From: Opitutaceae bacterium
Lineage (GTDB): Bacteria > Verrucomicrobiota > Verrucomicrobiia > Opitutales > Opitutaceae
Assembly: GCA_005786775.1 (NCBI GenBank)
Contig: SYDD01000046.1
Coordinates: 1-8,753 of the forward strand
Direction of reading: 5' to 3'
Length of the DNA stretch: 8,753 bases
The position numbers were made by a program, and so were the translations under genes. Position 1 is the first letter of the stretch. Each line of letters opens with the position of its first letter. The notes beneath the pieces were generated by a model that worked only from the letters and a program-made list of their open reading frames with translations, had not been told where the DNA came from and made no database searches. Positions 1 to 6,574 of this stretch are shown one piece after another.

Positions 1-3000
1 AGCTGCTGGCCGCGCGCGCGGGGGACGGCCGCGAAGACGCTCGGGCATTCCGCGACCGCGGTCATATCGCCCCAGAGCTTCTCGAACTGCGCGACGGGAA
101 AGACGTCCTCCTGCCCGTGCCCCCAGCGGCGCTTCACCTCCTTGAGGGTGACGTAGGTGGGCACGCGGGCGGCGAGCGCGCGCACGGCGGCGGCGGTCCG
201 TGCGGGGTCGCCGGCCTCGGCCCGCGTCAGTCCGAAGAGGTCCAGCAGGCGGTCGATATCCACCCAGCAGGTGTTGGTGCTGTAATAGGTGAGGGCGAAC
301 TCGTCCTCCTCGCGCGGCAATGCGAGTCCCTCGACGAGGCGCAGGCGGCCGTCCACGCGGGCGAGGCCGCCCCCGTGGTCCTCGAGCCGCCGCGGGATGA
401 CCTCCCACCCGAGGGTCGCCCCGGAGCGCCGGAACCAACCGAGCAGCGCCGGATCCAGGGTCGCGCCCAGGGTATCGATGTTGTGGACCAGCAGGGTCCG
501 CAGCGCGGGGCGGGCGGAGAGCAGGCGTGCGAGGGTGCCGTTCTTGAGCAGGTTTGGCAGCTCGAACCAATGGCCAACCGGGTGCAGGCACTGGGCGGGC
601 AGGTTGTCGGTGTAGTCGGCCCCTTCCCCGGCGGCGCGGGCCCATTGGACGAGGGCGGCGCGGACGCTGCCCCGCAGCTTCTCCTTCTGCTCGTCGAGCC
701 GCTGCTGGGCGGTCTCCTGCCACGCGAAGTGCAGGTCGCGCTCCATCGGCACCAGCCGCAGCCCGATCGACCGGCCCGGCGAGAGCAGGACCTCCGCCCC
801 CGGCAGCGGGCCGAGGCCCGCCAGGTGCTCGGCGAGGGGCGCGTGGGTGAGGTGCGAGGTGGTGAAGACATGCGGGATGGTGGTCCCGTGCTCGGCCGCG
901 GCGCGCCGCGACTTAGCGAGGTGCACCTCGGCGAAGCTCCGGTGGCGCCCTGCGAACTTGGCGAACGGGTGGAGCGCCTTCGCGACCCCCGCGCCCTGTG
1001 TCCAACGGCTGCCCACGCCGGCCGCGTAGGTGACGACTGCGGCCTCGCCGCGACGCAAGGCCGCCGCGCCCTCGGCCCGCAGTTCCGCGGCGGCCGTGTC
1101 GGCCCTGAAGAGGTCCTCCGGGGCGACGTCCTCGATCCGGGTGCTGGGCGGCAGCCGGTTGCGGGCGAGCCCGATTCGGCCCGCACGCAGGTCAGCGCGG
1201 ATCTGCTCGTGCTGGTCCCGGTCGAAGCCATTTCCGTCAAGGAGGCGGTCGAGCTGGCCGGCCTCGCCCTCGGCGCCGCCGGTGCCGGGCAGCAGGCGGT
1301 CGAGCAGGCTGGGTAACAACGCGGCGAACTCACCCCCCTGCCGCGCGGCCCGCGTGAACTGCTGGAGGTCGGCGCGCTCGCGCGGGCTCAGGTCCCGGGC
1401 CTGGCGGCGCAGCCACCCGGGCACCGCCTGCTGGTAGAAGGCCGGCGGCAACAGTGCGGCCGCGCCCTCGAGCCGCGCGGCGACCGAGCCCTCTTCATTG
1501 AGGGCGAAATCGTACACCACGGGATCCATCGCGAACGGTAGCGCGGACTCCAGCTCCCGCTTGGTTGCGAGCATGATGGCGAGGAGCCGCTCCTGCGCCT
1601 CGGCGCGCCGGGCCGGGGCGAAGATGAAACCCATCCCGCCCCCGGACATCCCGCCCAGCATCCAGAAGCCCCAGAAGTCCTCGCCGAAGGCCGCGCGCGT
1701 CCGCTCGATCACGAGTTCCGTGTAGCGGTTGCTCACCCACGGGATGATGGTCTGCAGCGGACCGAAAAAGTTGGCGGTCAGCGCCCGGCCCAGGCCGCGG
1801 ATGTCCCCCGCCGCCAGCAGGCCCAGGATCTCGTCGAGCGTCGCGATGGCGCGGCCGCGCGCGACCCACTCCTCCGCGCTGCGCAGGAGGTACTTCTCGG
1901 TCGCCATCTCGAGGATGGGGCCGACGTTCTGGGCCATCCCGCCGTGCACCAGGACCAGCGAATCCTGCAGGGCGCGCCGCGCCGCGGGCGGCACGCGGTC
2001 GGGGCCGAGCAGGGTGTGGCGGGGCAGCAGCCGGCCCCGGCTAATGCCGTGTTCCGGATCCCCCGGATGCGCCGGCGCACCCTCGATGAGCTTGATGCCA
2101 GGCCACAGGCCGCCCGAGTCCTGCCAGCCCCCGCCGGAGCCGCCCAGCCATTCGCCCAGGATCGCGCGCGCCGCCACGATGCGGCGATCCGCCTCCGCCA
2201 GCGGACCCTCCAGCGCGCCGATCTGGCCCGTCGCCCGCATGCAGACCCCGATCAGGGCGCCCAGCAGGTTGGTCGACACGGCGAGGCGCGAACCCTTGGG
2301 GATCCGGTTGACGCTGCTCACCAGCTCGCAGCCCCGGCCCGGGCCGAACACCGCCGCCAGCAGCGCCCCCAGCTCCGCGCCCGAGCGCTCGATGCCCGGC
2401 GGCACGATCCCCGCCGCGATCACCGCCGCCTTCAGCAACCCGAGATGATCCCGGCCGAAGTCGAACACGTCATCTAGGGTGGCCAGGGTGGACGACGCCT
2501 CCAGGTCCACGCTCGCGAGTCGGATCACGGGTTCGTCGATGACGCGGAAATAGGCCTCGATCGGCGGCCGCGGGCCCGCATCCCGGCCGTGGACGCCGAG
2601 GTCGACCGAGAGGTTCAGGACCCGGGCCCCCTCGGGGTAATCCATCCCGAGGAAGAAGATGTCGCTCCAGCCGCAGTGGGTGAGATCCATCCGCACCGGA
2701 GTCCGCTCGCGCAGGAGGGGGTGGGGGCCCGTCCCGCCGGGGGCCAGCAGATCGCTCCGGACGCGCAGCGGCTGATCGAGGGGATGCCCTAGGCGGAACA
2801 TCCACGCGTTGCCCTGGGTCCCGCGCACGGTCCGGCGCACTTGGTCGGCGAGGGTCTGGAAGGCGAGTGCGTGGTGGGCGGCCGCGAGCGCGCTGCAGAG
2901 CGTCTCGCTCGGCCCGTGGGTTTCCTGCGCGCGGCGGAAGGTCGTGATTGCCTCCTCGAACCGCCGCTCCAGCAGGTGCCGGAAACCGTCTGGCGGGACC

Positions 3001-3230
3001 CGGCCCAATCGGTTGAGCCCCGGTTGCGCCGGCAGGTAGTAACGGTGCAGGGCGGAGAGGAAGAGCAGCGCGCGGACCCGCCGGTAGAGGTTATCCTCCC
3101 GGCGCCGGTAGCCGTCGAGCTCCTCCGCCGCCGCCAGCAGGGCGGGCAGGTCACGCCCGGCGCACCAGACGTCGAGCGCGCGGTCGCGGATGGCGGCCTC
3201 CGGGGAGGTGATGAGTTCGAGGACGCTCAT
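1..3230 (-). CDS. Fucokinase-like GHMP kinase fused to UDPGP-family nucleotidyltransferase (partial, C-terminus off window)
   Basis: The frame is open from an ATG at 3230 to the left edge, giving 1076 residues without a stop; the 3' end is missing. Residues 1-175 are an unassigned, mostly helical leader. A GHMP kinase module follows, with a fucokinase-like opening R-M-D-L-T-H-C-G-W-S-D (180-190), a degenerate P-loop I-P-K-G-S-R-L-A-V-S-T (310-320), the fucokinase hallmark G-S-G-G-G-W-Q-D (364-371), and a glycine-rich motif 3 (526-534). From about residue 730 a UDPGP-type nucleotidyltransferase begins: A-G-V-G-S-R-W (737-743) with K751, H-P-V-G-H-W (883-888), N-I-D-T-L-G (917-922) and the T-N-T-C-W-V strand (985-990). 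By family knowledge, kinase plus pyrophosphorylase would convert a free sugar to a sugar-1-phosphate and then an NDP-sugar in the cytoplasm. The substrate is unknown. The altered P-loop makes kinase activity uncertain. The gene starts 9 nt after the GalU-like gene and is probably cotranscribed with it. Confidence 0.85.
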   Translation of the reverse strand, partial: MSVLELITSPEAAIRDRALDVWCAGRDLPALLAAAEELDGYRRREDNLYRRVRALLFLSALHRYYLPAQPGLNRLGRVPPDGFRHLLERRFEEAITTFRRAQETHGPSETLCSALAAAHHALAFQTLADQVRRTVRGTQGNAWMFRLGHPLDQPLRVRSDLLAPGGTGPHPLLRERTPVRMDLTHCGWSDIFFLGMDYPEGARVLNLSVDLGVHGRDAGPRPPIEAYFRVIDEPVIRLASVDLEASSTLATLDDVFDFGRDHLGLLKAAVIAAGIVPPGIERSGAELGALLAAVFGPGRGCELVSSVNRIPKGSRLAVSTNLLGALIGVCMRATGQIGALEGPLAEADRRIVAARAILGEWLGGSGGGWQDSGGLWPGIKLIEGAPAHPGDPEHGISRGRLLPRHTLLGPDRVPPAARRALQDSLVLVHGGMAQNVGPILEMATEKYLLRSAEEWVARGRAIATLDEILGLLAAGDIRGLGRALTANFFGPLQTIIPWVSNRYTELVIERTRAAFGEDFWGFWMLGGMSGGGMGFIFAPARRAEAQERLLAIMLATKRELESALPFAMDPVVYDFALNEEGSVAARLEGAAALLPPAFYQQAVPGWLRRQARDLSPRERADLQQFTRAARQGGEFAALLPSLLDRLLPGTGGAEGEAGQLDRLLDGNGFDRDQHEQIRADLRAGRIGLARNRLPPSTRIEDVAPEDLFRADTAAAELRAEGAAALRRGEAAVVTYAAGVGSRWTQGAGVAKALHPFAKFAGRHRSFAEVHLAKSRRAAAEHGTTIPHVFTTSHLTHAPLAEHLAGLGPLPGAEVLLSPGRSIGLRLVPMERDLHFAWQETAQQRLDEQKEKLRGSVRAALVQWARAAGEGADYTDNLPAQCLHPVGHWFELPNLLKNGTLARLLSARPALRTLLVHNIDTLGATLDPALLGWFRRSGATLGWEVIPRRLEDHGGGLARVDGRLRLVEGLALPREEDEFALTYYSTNTCWVDIDRLLDLFGLTRAEAGDPARTAAAVRALAARVPTYVTLKEVKRRWGHGQEDVFPVAQFEKLWGDMTAVAECPSVFAAVPRARGQQ

Positions 3231-3239
3231 GGCCGGGGC

Positions 3240-4082
3240 TTAGTCGGCACGGGCCGCCACCAGCTCGAGCAGCTGGGTCAGGACGCGGTCCCGGTCGCGA
3301 CCGGAAAGGGACAGGGCGAGCTGCGCGTAGAGGAGGCCGTAGGGTGCGCCGATGTCGAAGCGGCGGCCGGCGACGCTGAAGGCGAGGTAACGGCGTCGGG
3401 CCGCGAGCGCGTGCAGAGCGGGGGAGAGCCCCAGCGGCCGACCGGGGTCCCGCGCGGCCTGCTCCTCCAGCAGCGCGAAGAGCTCCGGCGGCAGCACGTG
3501 CAGGCCGAAGAAGCAGAGGTAGAAGCCGGCGCGCAGGCCGGGGACGATTAGCTGCTGCTCCGCGACCGTCGGGGTTGGCTTTTCCAGCACCGTCTCGACT
3601 TGGTAGAGCGGTCGCTCCCCGCCGACGAGCCGCCCACCCACCGCGCCGAACGCCGTCAGCTGACTCTCGCGCGTGGCCTGGACTGCGGAGACGGAGGCCT
3701 GCTCCGCTACCGCCACGTCGATCAGCTGCCGTGCGCAGCCCGTCGCCGCGTGCGCCACGTGGAGGTGGTCGCCGACCAAATGGAGAAAGCTCTCCTCGCC
3801 CACGAACGCCCGGCCGCAGAGGATGGCGTGGCCGTAACCGCGGGGTTCCGACTGCGGGAGAAAGCGCACGCGCCCGCGGAGGCGCCCGCAAGCCTCGCCG
3901 TACCGGGCCTCGTCACCCGGGCACACCACCACCCCGAACTCCTCGATGCCGGCCGCCTCCGCCTCCTCGAGCACGACCTGGAGGGCCGACTTCGGCTCGC
4001 CCGCCGGATCGATGAGTGTCTGCAGGGGTAGCGTGCGCTGGCGTGGGTTGGCGGCGGTGACCAGGGCTTTTCGGATCTTCAT
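3240..4082 (-). CDS. GalU-like sugar-phosphate nucleotidyltransferase with degenerate nucleotide-binding loop
   Basis: This 280-residue protein matches bacterial UTP-glucose-1-phosphate uridylyltransferase (GalU) in length and order of motifs. Visible are Q-S-E-P-R-G-Y-G-H-A (77-86, GalU-like Q-x-E-P-x-G-x-G-H-A), the V-G-D-H segment (103-106), E-K-P (167-169), and R-F-D-I-G (241-245) near the C-terminus. The N-terminal signature normally reading A-G-L-G-T-R-x-L-P is here A-N-P-R-Q-R-T-L-P (11-19), and the following P-K-E-M-L-P block is absent, about three residues shorter. The usual G-D-D is G-D-H. These changes fall on the nucleotide- and metal-binding parts, so I infer a changed substrate or a non-catalytic, possibly regulatory, role. 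The start is the ATG at 4082; no Shine-Dalgarno is visible. It heads a two-gene unit with the kinase-UDPGP fusion and is divergent from the pterin genes. GalU family membership is fairly sure; activity is not. Confidence 0.8.
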   Translation of the reverse strand: MKIRKALVTAANPRQRTLPLQTLIDPAGEPKSALQVVLEEAEAAGIEEFGVVVCPGDEARYGEACGRLRGRVRFLPQSEPRGYGHAILCGRAFVGEESFLHLVGDHLHVAHAATGCARQLIDVAVAEQASVSAVQATRESQLTAFGAVGGRLVGGERPLYQVETVLEKPTPTVAEQQLIVPGLRAGFYLCFFGLHVLPPELFALLEEQAARDPGRPLGLSPALHALAARRRYLAFSVAGRRFDIGAPYGLLYAQLALSLSGRDRDRVLTQLLELVAARAD

Positions 4083-4187
4083 CGGGGGTGGGTGAGGGCG
4101 GCGGCACGCTGCGCCCGCGGTGCCGGGCTCTCAAGCCGGAAGGAGGTGCGACCGCCTAGCCGCGGGCGAGATTCTCCGCTCGGCGGA

Positions 4188-4215
4188 TTGACCCTCTCAG
4201 CATTTCTGCTACGGC
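4188..4215 (+). promoter_or_regulatory. Possible promoter for the pterin operon
   Basis: In the 143-bp divergent gap, a good -35-like TTGACC lies at 4188-4193. A weak -10-like TACGGC follows at 4210-4215 after a 16-bp spacer. Transcription would begin just before the ATG at 4226, giving a leaderless or near-leaderless message, which fits the lack of a Shine-Dalgarno there. The -10 match is poor, so this is only a candidate. Confidence 0.25.
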
Positions 4216-4225
4216 TGACCCTCCA

Positions 4226-4708
4226 ATGCCCGCGAAGCCCGCCCGCCGCCGTCCCGCCCCGTCGCACCCCCTGGTGCTGCCGGGGACGGTGTACATCACC
4301 CGGCAGGTGCACTTCAACTCGGCCCACCGGCTCTTCAACCCGGGCAAGAGCCTCGCCTGGAACCGCCGCCAGTACGGCCTCTGCACCAACCCCCACTGGC
4401 ACGGTCACAACTACGTCCTCGAGGTCACCGTCGCCGGCGAGCCGCACCCCGAGACCGGGTACATCATCGACCTTTCGGAGCTCAAGCGGATTGTCCACGA
4501 GTCCGTCGTGGACAAGTGCGATCACCGCAACCTCAACGACGAGGTGGACTTCCTCCGCGGCACGATTCCCTCCACCGAGAACCTCGTCATCGCATTCTGG
4601 CGCGAGATCGAGCCGCTCCTCCCGCGCGGCGCCCGCCTCCACCGGGTGCGCCTGTTCGAGACGCCCCGCAACTTCGCCGACTTCTACGGCCCGAATCCGC
4701 CCCCCTGA
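4226..4708 (+). CDS. 6-pyruvoyl-tetrahydropterin synthase / QueD superfamily protein (PTPS-II-like signature)
   Basis: This 160-residue protein is a T-fold enzyme of the PTPS/QueD superfamily, acting on dihydroneopterin triphosphate. Zinc ligands are H34 (in F-N-S-A-H-R-L), H59 and H61 (in H-G-H-N-Y). The catalytic Cys is C53, the acid/base pair is D99-H100 (D-H-R-N-L-N), and the pterin-anchoring Glu is E145 (L-F-E-T). The spacing C-T-N-P-H-W-H-G-H is C-x5-HGH, as in animal 6-pyruvoyl-tetrahydropterin synthase. E. coli QueD has C-x3-HGH. The S-T-E-N motif (116-119) is also animal-like. The ATG at 4226 is the only canonical start after an in-frame TAG at 4157-4159. An Arg/Pro-rich 20-residue lead precedes the first strand. 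It is the first gene of the plus-strand run, followed by folE2 and an SDR, favouring a pterin role over queuosine. Automated tools would probably call it 6-carboxytetrahydropterin synthase, and that remains possible. Confidence 0.9.
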   Translation: MPAKPARRRPAPSHPLVLPGTVYITRQVHFNSAHRLFNPGKSLAWNRRQYGLCTNPHWHGHNYVLEVTVAGEPHPETGYIIDLSELKRIVHESVVDKCDHRNLNDEVDFLRGTIPSTENLVIAFWREIEPLLPRGARLHRVRLFETPRNFADFYGPNPPP

Positions 4709-4778
4709 ACCGGGGCTAGGCCCGCGCGCGACGGTTATCGTCCCCCCGCCGCCCGGTCCTCCTCCCACCAAAAACGAG

Positions 4779-5753
4779 ATGAAGCAGAAACCGATGTTCC
4801 TCCACGAGACGGCCGGCGGCGTGCCGCCACTCGTGGGCCGCCGCTTCGACGCCGGCTTCAAGCCGGGCGCGGGCTATGCGGAAACCCTGCCCGATATGAT
4901 GGAGGCGGTGAATGCCGCCGAGGGCGCGCGGGTGCCCATCCAGCAGGTCGGCTGCGCCAATTTCCGGCTGCCGCTACGCTTCCGCACTGCCGCCGGCCGC
5001 GAAATCGTGCTCGAGACTTCCGTCACCGGCACCGTCTCCCTCCAGGCCGGGCTCAAGGGCATCAACATGGGCCGGATTATGCGCTCGTTCTACGAGCACG
5101 AGGACGAGGTCTTTACCTTCGAAACGCTCCGTCGCCTGCTGCGCAAGTACCAGCGTAAGATCGACGCCTTCCACGCCCGCATCCGCCTCTCGTTCTCCTA
5201 CCCGATCCGCCAGCGCAGCCTGCGCAGCGGGCTTTCGGGCTGGCAGTACTACCGCGTCGCCTTCGAGGGCACGATGGACCGCGCGGGCGCCTTCCGCCGG
5301 GTGATCGAGTTCGACTTCGTCTACTCCTCCACCTGCCCCTGCAGCGCCGAGCTCGCCGAGCACGCCCGCCACACCCGCGGCGCCTACGCCACGCCCCACG
5401 CCCAGCGCTCCAAGGCCCGCGTCCGCGTCGCCCTCGCCCCCGGCCGCGCGCTCCCCATCGAGGACCTCCAGGCGCACTGCCTCCGCGCCCTCCGCACGGA
5501 GACGCAGGTGATGGTTAAGCGCGAGGACGAGCAGGCCTTCGCCGAGCTCAACGGCGCCCACATCAAGTTCGTCGAGGACGCCGCCCGCCTGCTCTACCGC
5601 GAACTGGACGGGGACAAGCGCATCGCCGACTTCGAGGTCGCCTGCTCCCACCTGGAGTCGCTCCACTCGCACGACGCCGTGAGCGTCATCTGCAAGGGCG
5701 TGAAGGGCGGCTTCGCCGGCGACTTTATGGATTTCGGCTCGCTGCTCTGCTGA
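4779..5753 (+). CDS. folE2: GTP cyclohydrolase IB (FolE2)
   Basis: This 324-residue protein is the FolE2 (type IB) GTP cyclohydrolase, converting GTP to 7,8-dihydroneopterin triphosphate and formate, the entry step for folate, biopterin and queuosine-type deazapurines. Family motifs are V-P-I-Q-Q-V-G (52-58), N-F-R-L-P-L (61-66), the catalytic-cysteine segment S-S-T-C-P-C-S-A-E-L (183-192), T-P-H-A-Q-R-S (205-211), V-K-R-E-D-E-Q (246-252), and a C-terminal H-L-E-S-L-H-S-H-D-A stretch (291-300). Length is normal for the family. I chose the ATG at 4779; the ATG at 4794 (Met6) is an alternative. The frame stays open upstream to 4092, but that overlaps the PTPS gene in another frame and has no FolE2 content. 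FolE2 enzymes are not strictly zinc-dependent, unlike FolE1. It lies 70 nt after the PTPS gene and 10 nt before the SDR. Confidence 0.96.
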   Translation: MKQKPMFLHETAGGVPPLVGRRFDAGFKPGAGYAETLPDMMEAVNAAEGARVPIQQVGCANFRLPLRFRTAAGREIVLETSVTGTVSLQAGLKGINMGRIMRSFYEHEDEVFTFETLRRLLRKYQRKIDAFHARIRLSFSYPIRQRSLRSGLSGWQYYRVAFEGTMDRAGAFRRVIEFDFVYSSTCPCSAELAEHARHTRGAYATPHAQRSKARVRVALAPGRALPIEDLQAHCLRALRTETQVMVKREDEQAFAELNGAHIKFVEDAARLLYRELDGDKRIADFEVACSHLESLHSHDAVSVICKGVKGGFAGDFMDFGSLLC

Positions 5754-5763
5754 GGCTACCGCC

Positions 5764-6504
5764 GTGCCGCCGCCCCGTCGCGCCTCCCGTCCCCGCGGCC
5801 CCGTGGTGCTCGTCACCGGGGCCTCGCAGGGCATCGGTGCCGCCCTCGCGCGCACCTTTGCCCGCGAGGTGCCCGGCGTCCGCCTCGCCCTCGTCGCTCG
5901 CTCGACCGCCCGGCTCGCCGCCGTCGCCGCCGCCTGCCGGCACCTCGGGGCCGCCGCCGCGGAGGTTTTCCCTGCCGACGTCGCCGATGCTCCCGCGGTC
6001 GAAGCGCTGGCCGCCGTCGTCCACCGCCGCTTCGGGCCGGTCACGGTGCTGATCAATAATGCCGGAGTTTTCCGCCCCGCGCCCTTCCTCGATACGAGCG
6101 TGGCGGAGTTCGACGCGCTCCTCGCTGCGAACCTGCGCAGCGCCTTCCTCGTCTCCCGCGCCTTCGTGCCCGCGATGCTCCGTCGCGGCCGCGGCGACGT
6201 GTTCTTCCTCAGCTCGATCGCCGGGCTTGGCCCGTACCCGGGCGGCACCGCCTACTGCGCGGCCAAGGCGGGGGTCACCAGCCTTGCCCGCGTCCTCCGC
6301 GCCGAGACCCGCGGGCGCGGCCTGCGCGTGTGCTGCGTCCACCCGGGCGCCACCTGGACGCCCTCCTGGGCGGGCAGCGGCGTGGCCCCCGCCCGCATGA
6401 TGCCGGCGGAGGACATCGCCCGCGCCATCGTCGACGCGCACCGCCTCTCGCGCCGTACCGTGCTCGAAGAGCTCATCCTGCGCCCCGCCGCGGGCGACCT
6501 GTGA
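5764..6504 (+). CDS. Short-chain dehydrogenase/reductase, candidate sepiapterin-reductase-type step
   Basis: A classical SDR of 246 residues. It has the Rossmann motif T-G-A-S-Q-G-I-G (18-25), R46 after the second strand (typical of NADPH preference), D72, N-N-A-G (98-101), the catalytic Asn N123, Ser S150/S151, and Y164-x3-K168 (Y-C-A-A-K). The start is a GTG at 5764, 10 nt after the folE2 stop, so it is probably translationally coupled. A short Arg/Pro-rich N-terminus precedes the first strand. Classical SDRs have very broad substrates, and nothing in the sequence alone fixes the substrate. Its position directly after PTPS-like and FolE2 genes suggests reduction of a pterin side chain, as sepiapterin reductase does. 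A fatty-acid or other carbonyl reductase role is the main alternative; a role in DNA or RNA is not suggested. The family call is sure, the pterin role is inference. Confidence 0.88.
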   Translation: MPPPRRASRPRGPVVLVTGASQGIGAALARTFAREVPGVRLALVARSTARLAAVAAACRHLGAAAAEVFPADVADAPAVEALAAVVHRRFGPVTVLINNAGVFRPAPFLDTSVAEFDALLAANLRSAFLVSRAFVPAMLRRGRGDVFFLSSIAGLGPYPGGTAYCAAKAGVTSLARVLRAETRGRGLRVCCVHPGATWTPSWAGSGVAPARMMPAEDIARAIVDAHRLSRRTVLEELILRPAAGDL

Positions 6505-6574
6505 CCGCGGCCGGCGGGACCTGCTCCCCCCTTGCCTCGCCCCCGCGACCCTGCTTGCATCTCCCGTCCGTCCG

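Noticed and set aside
117..1316. Long plus-strand open frame of 399 codons
   Set aside because: It is antisense to the UDPGP module, has low-complexity Gly/Ala/Arg composition and no recognisable motif. High GC makes such shadow frames common.
4140..4148. Perfect Shine-Dalgarno-like AAGGAGGTG
   Set aside because: No ATG, GTG or TTG lies at a suitable distance downstream, and the next frame is closed by a TAG at 4157. It is 78 bases from the nearest supported start.
4092..4778. Upstream in-frame extension of folE2
   Set aside because: The frame is open from 4092, but it runs across the PTPS gene in another frame, is Ser/Arg/Pro-rich and shows no family content. FolE2 homology begins right after the ATG at 4779.
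4226..5753. Queuosine biosynthesis pair (QueD plus GTP cyclohydrolase)
   Set aside because: Not excluded, but C-x5-HGH spacing, the S-T-E-N motif and the following SDR fit a pterin role better, and no queE or queC is in the window.
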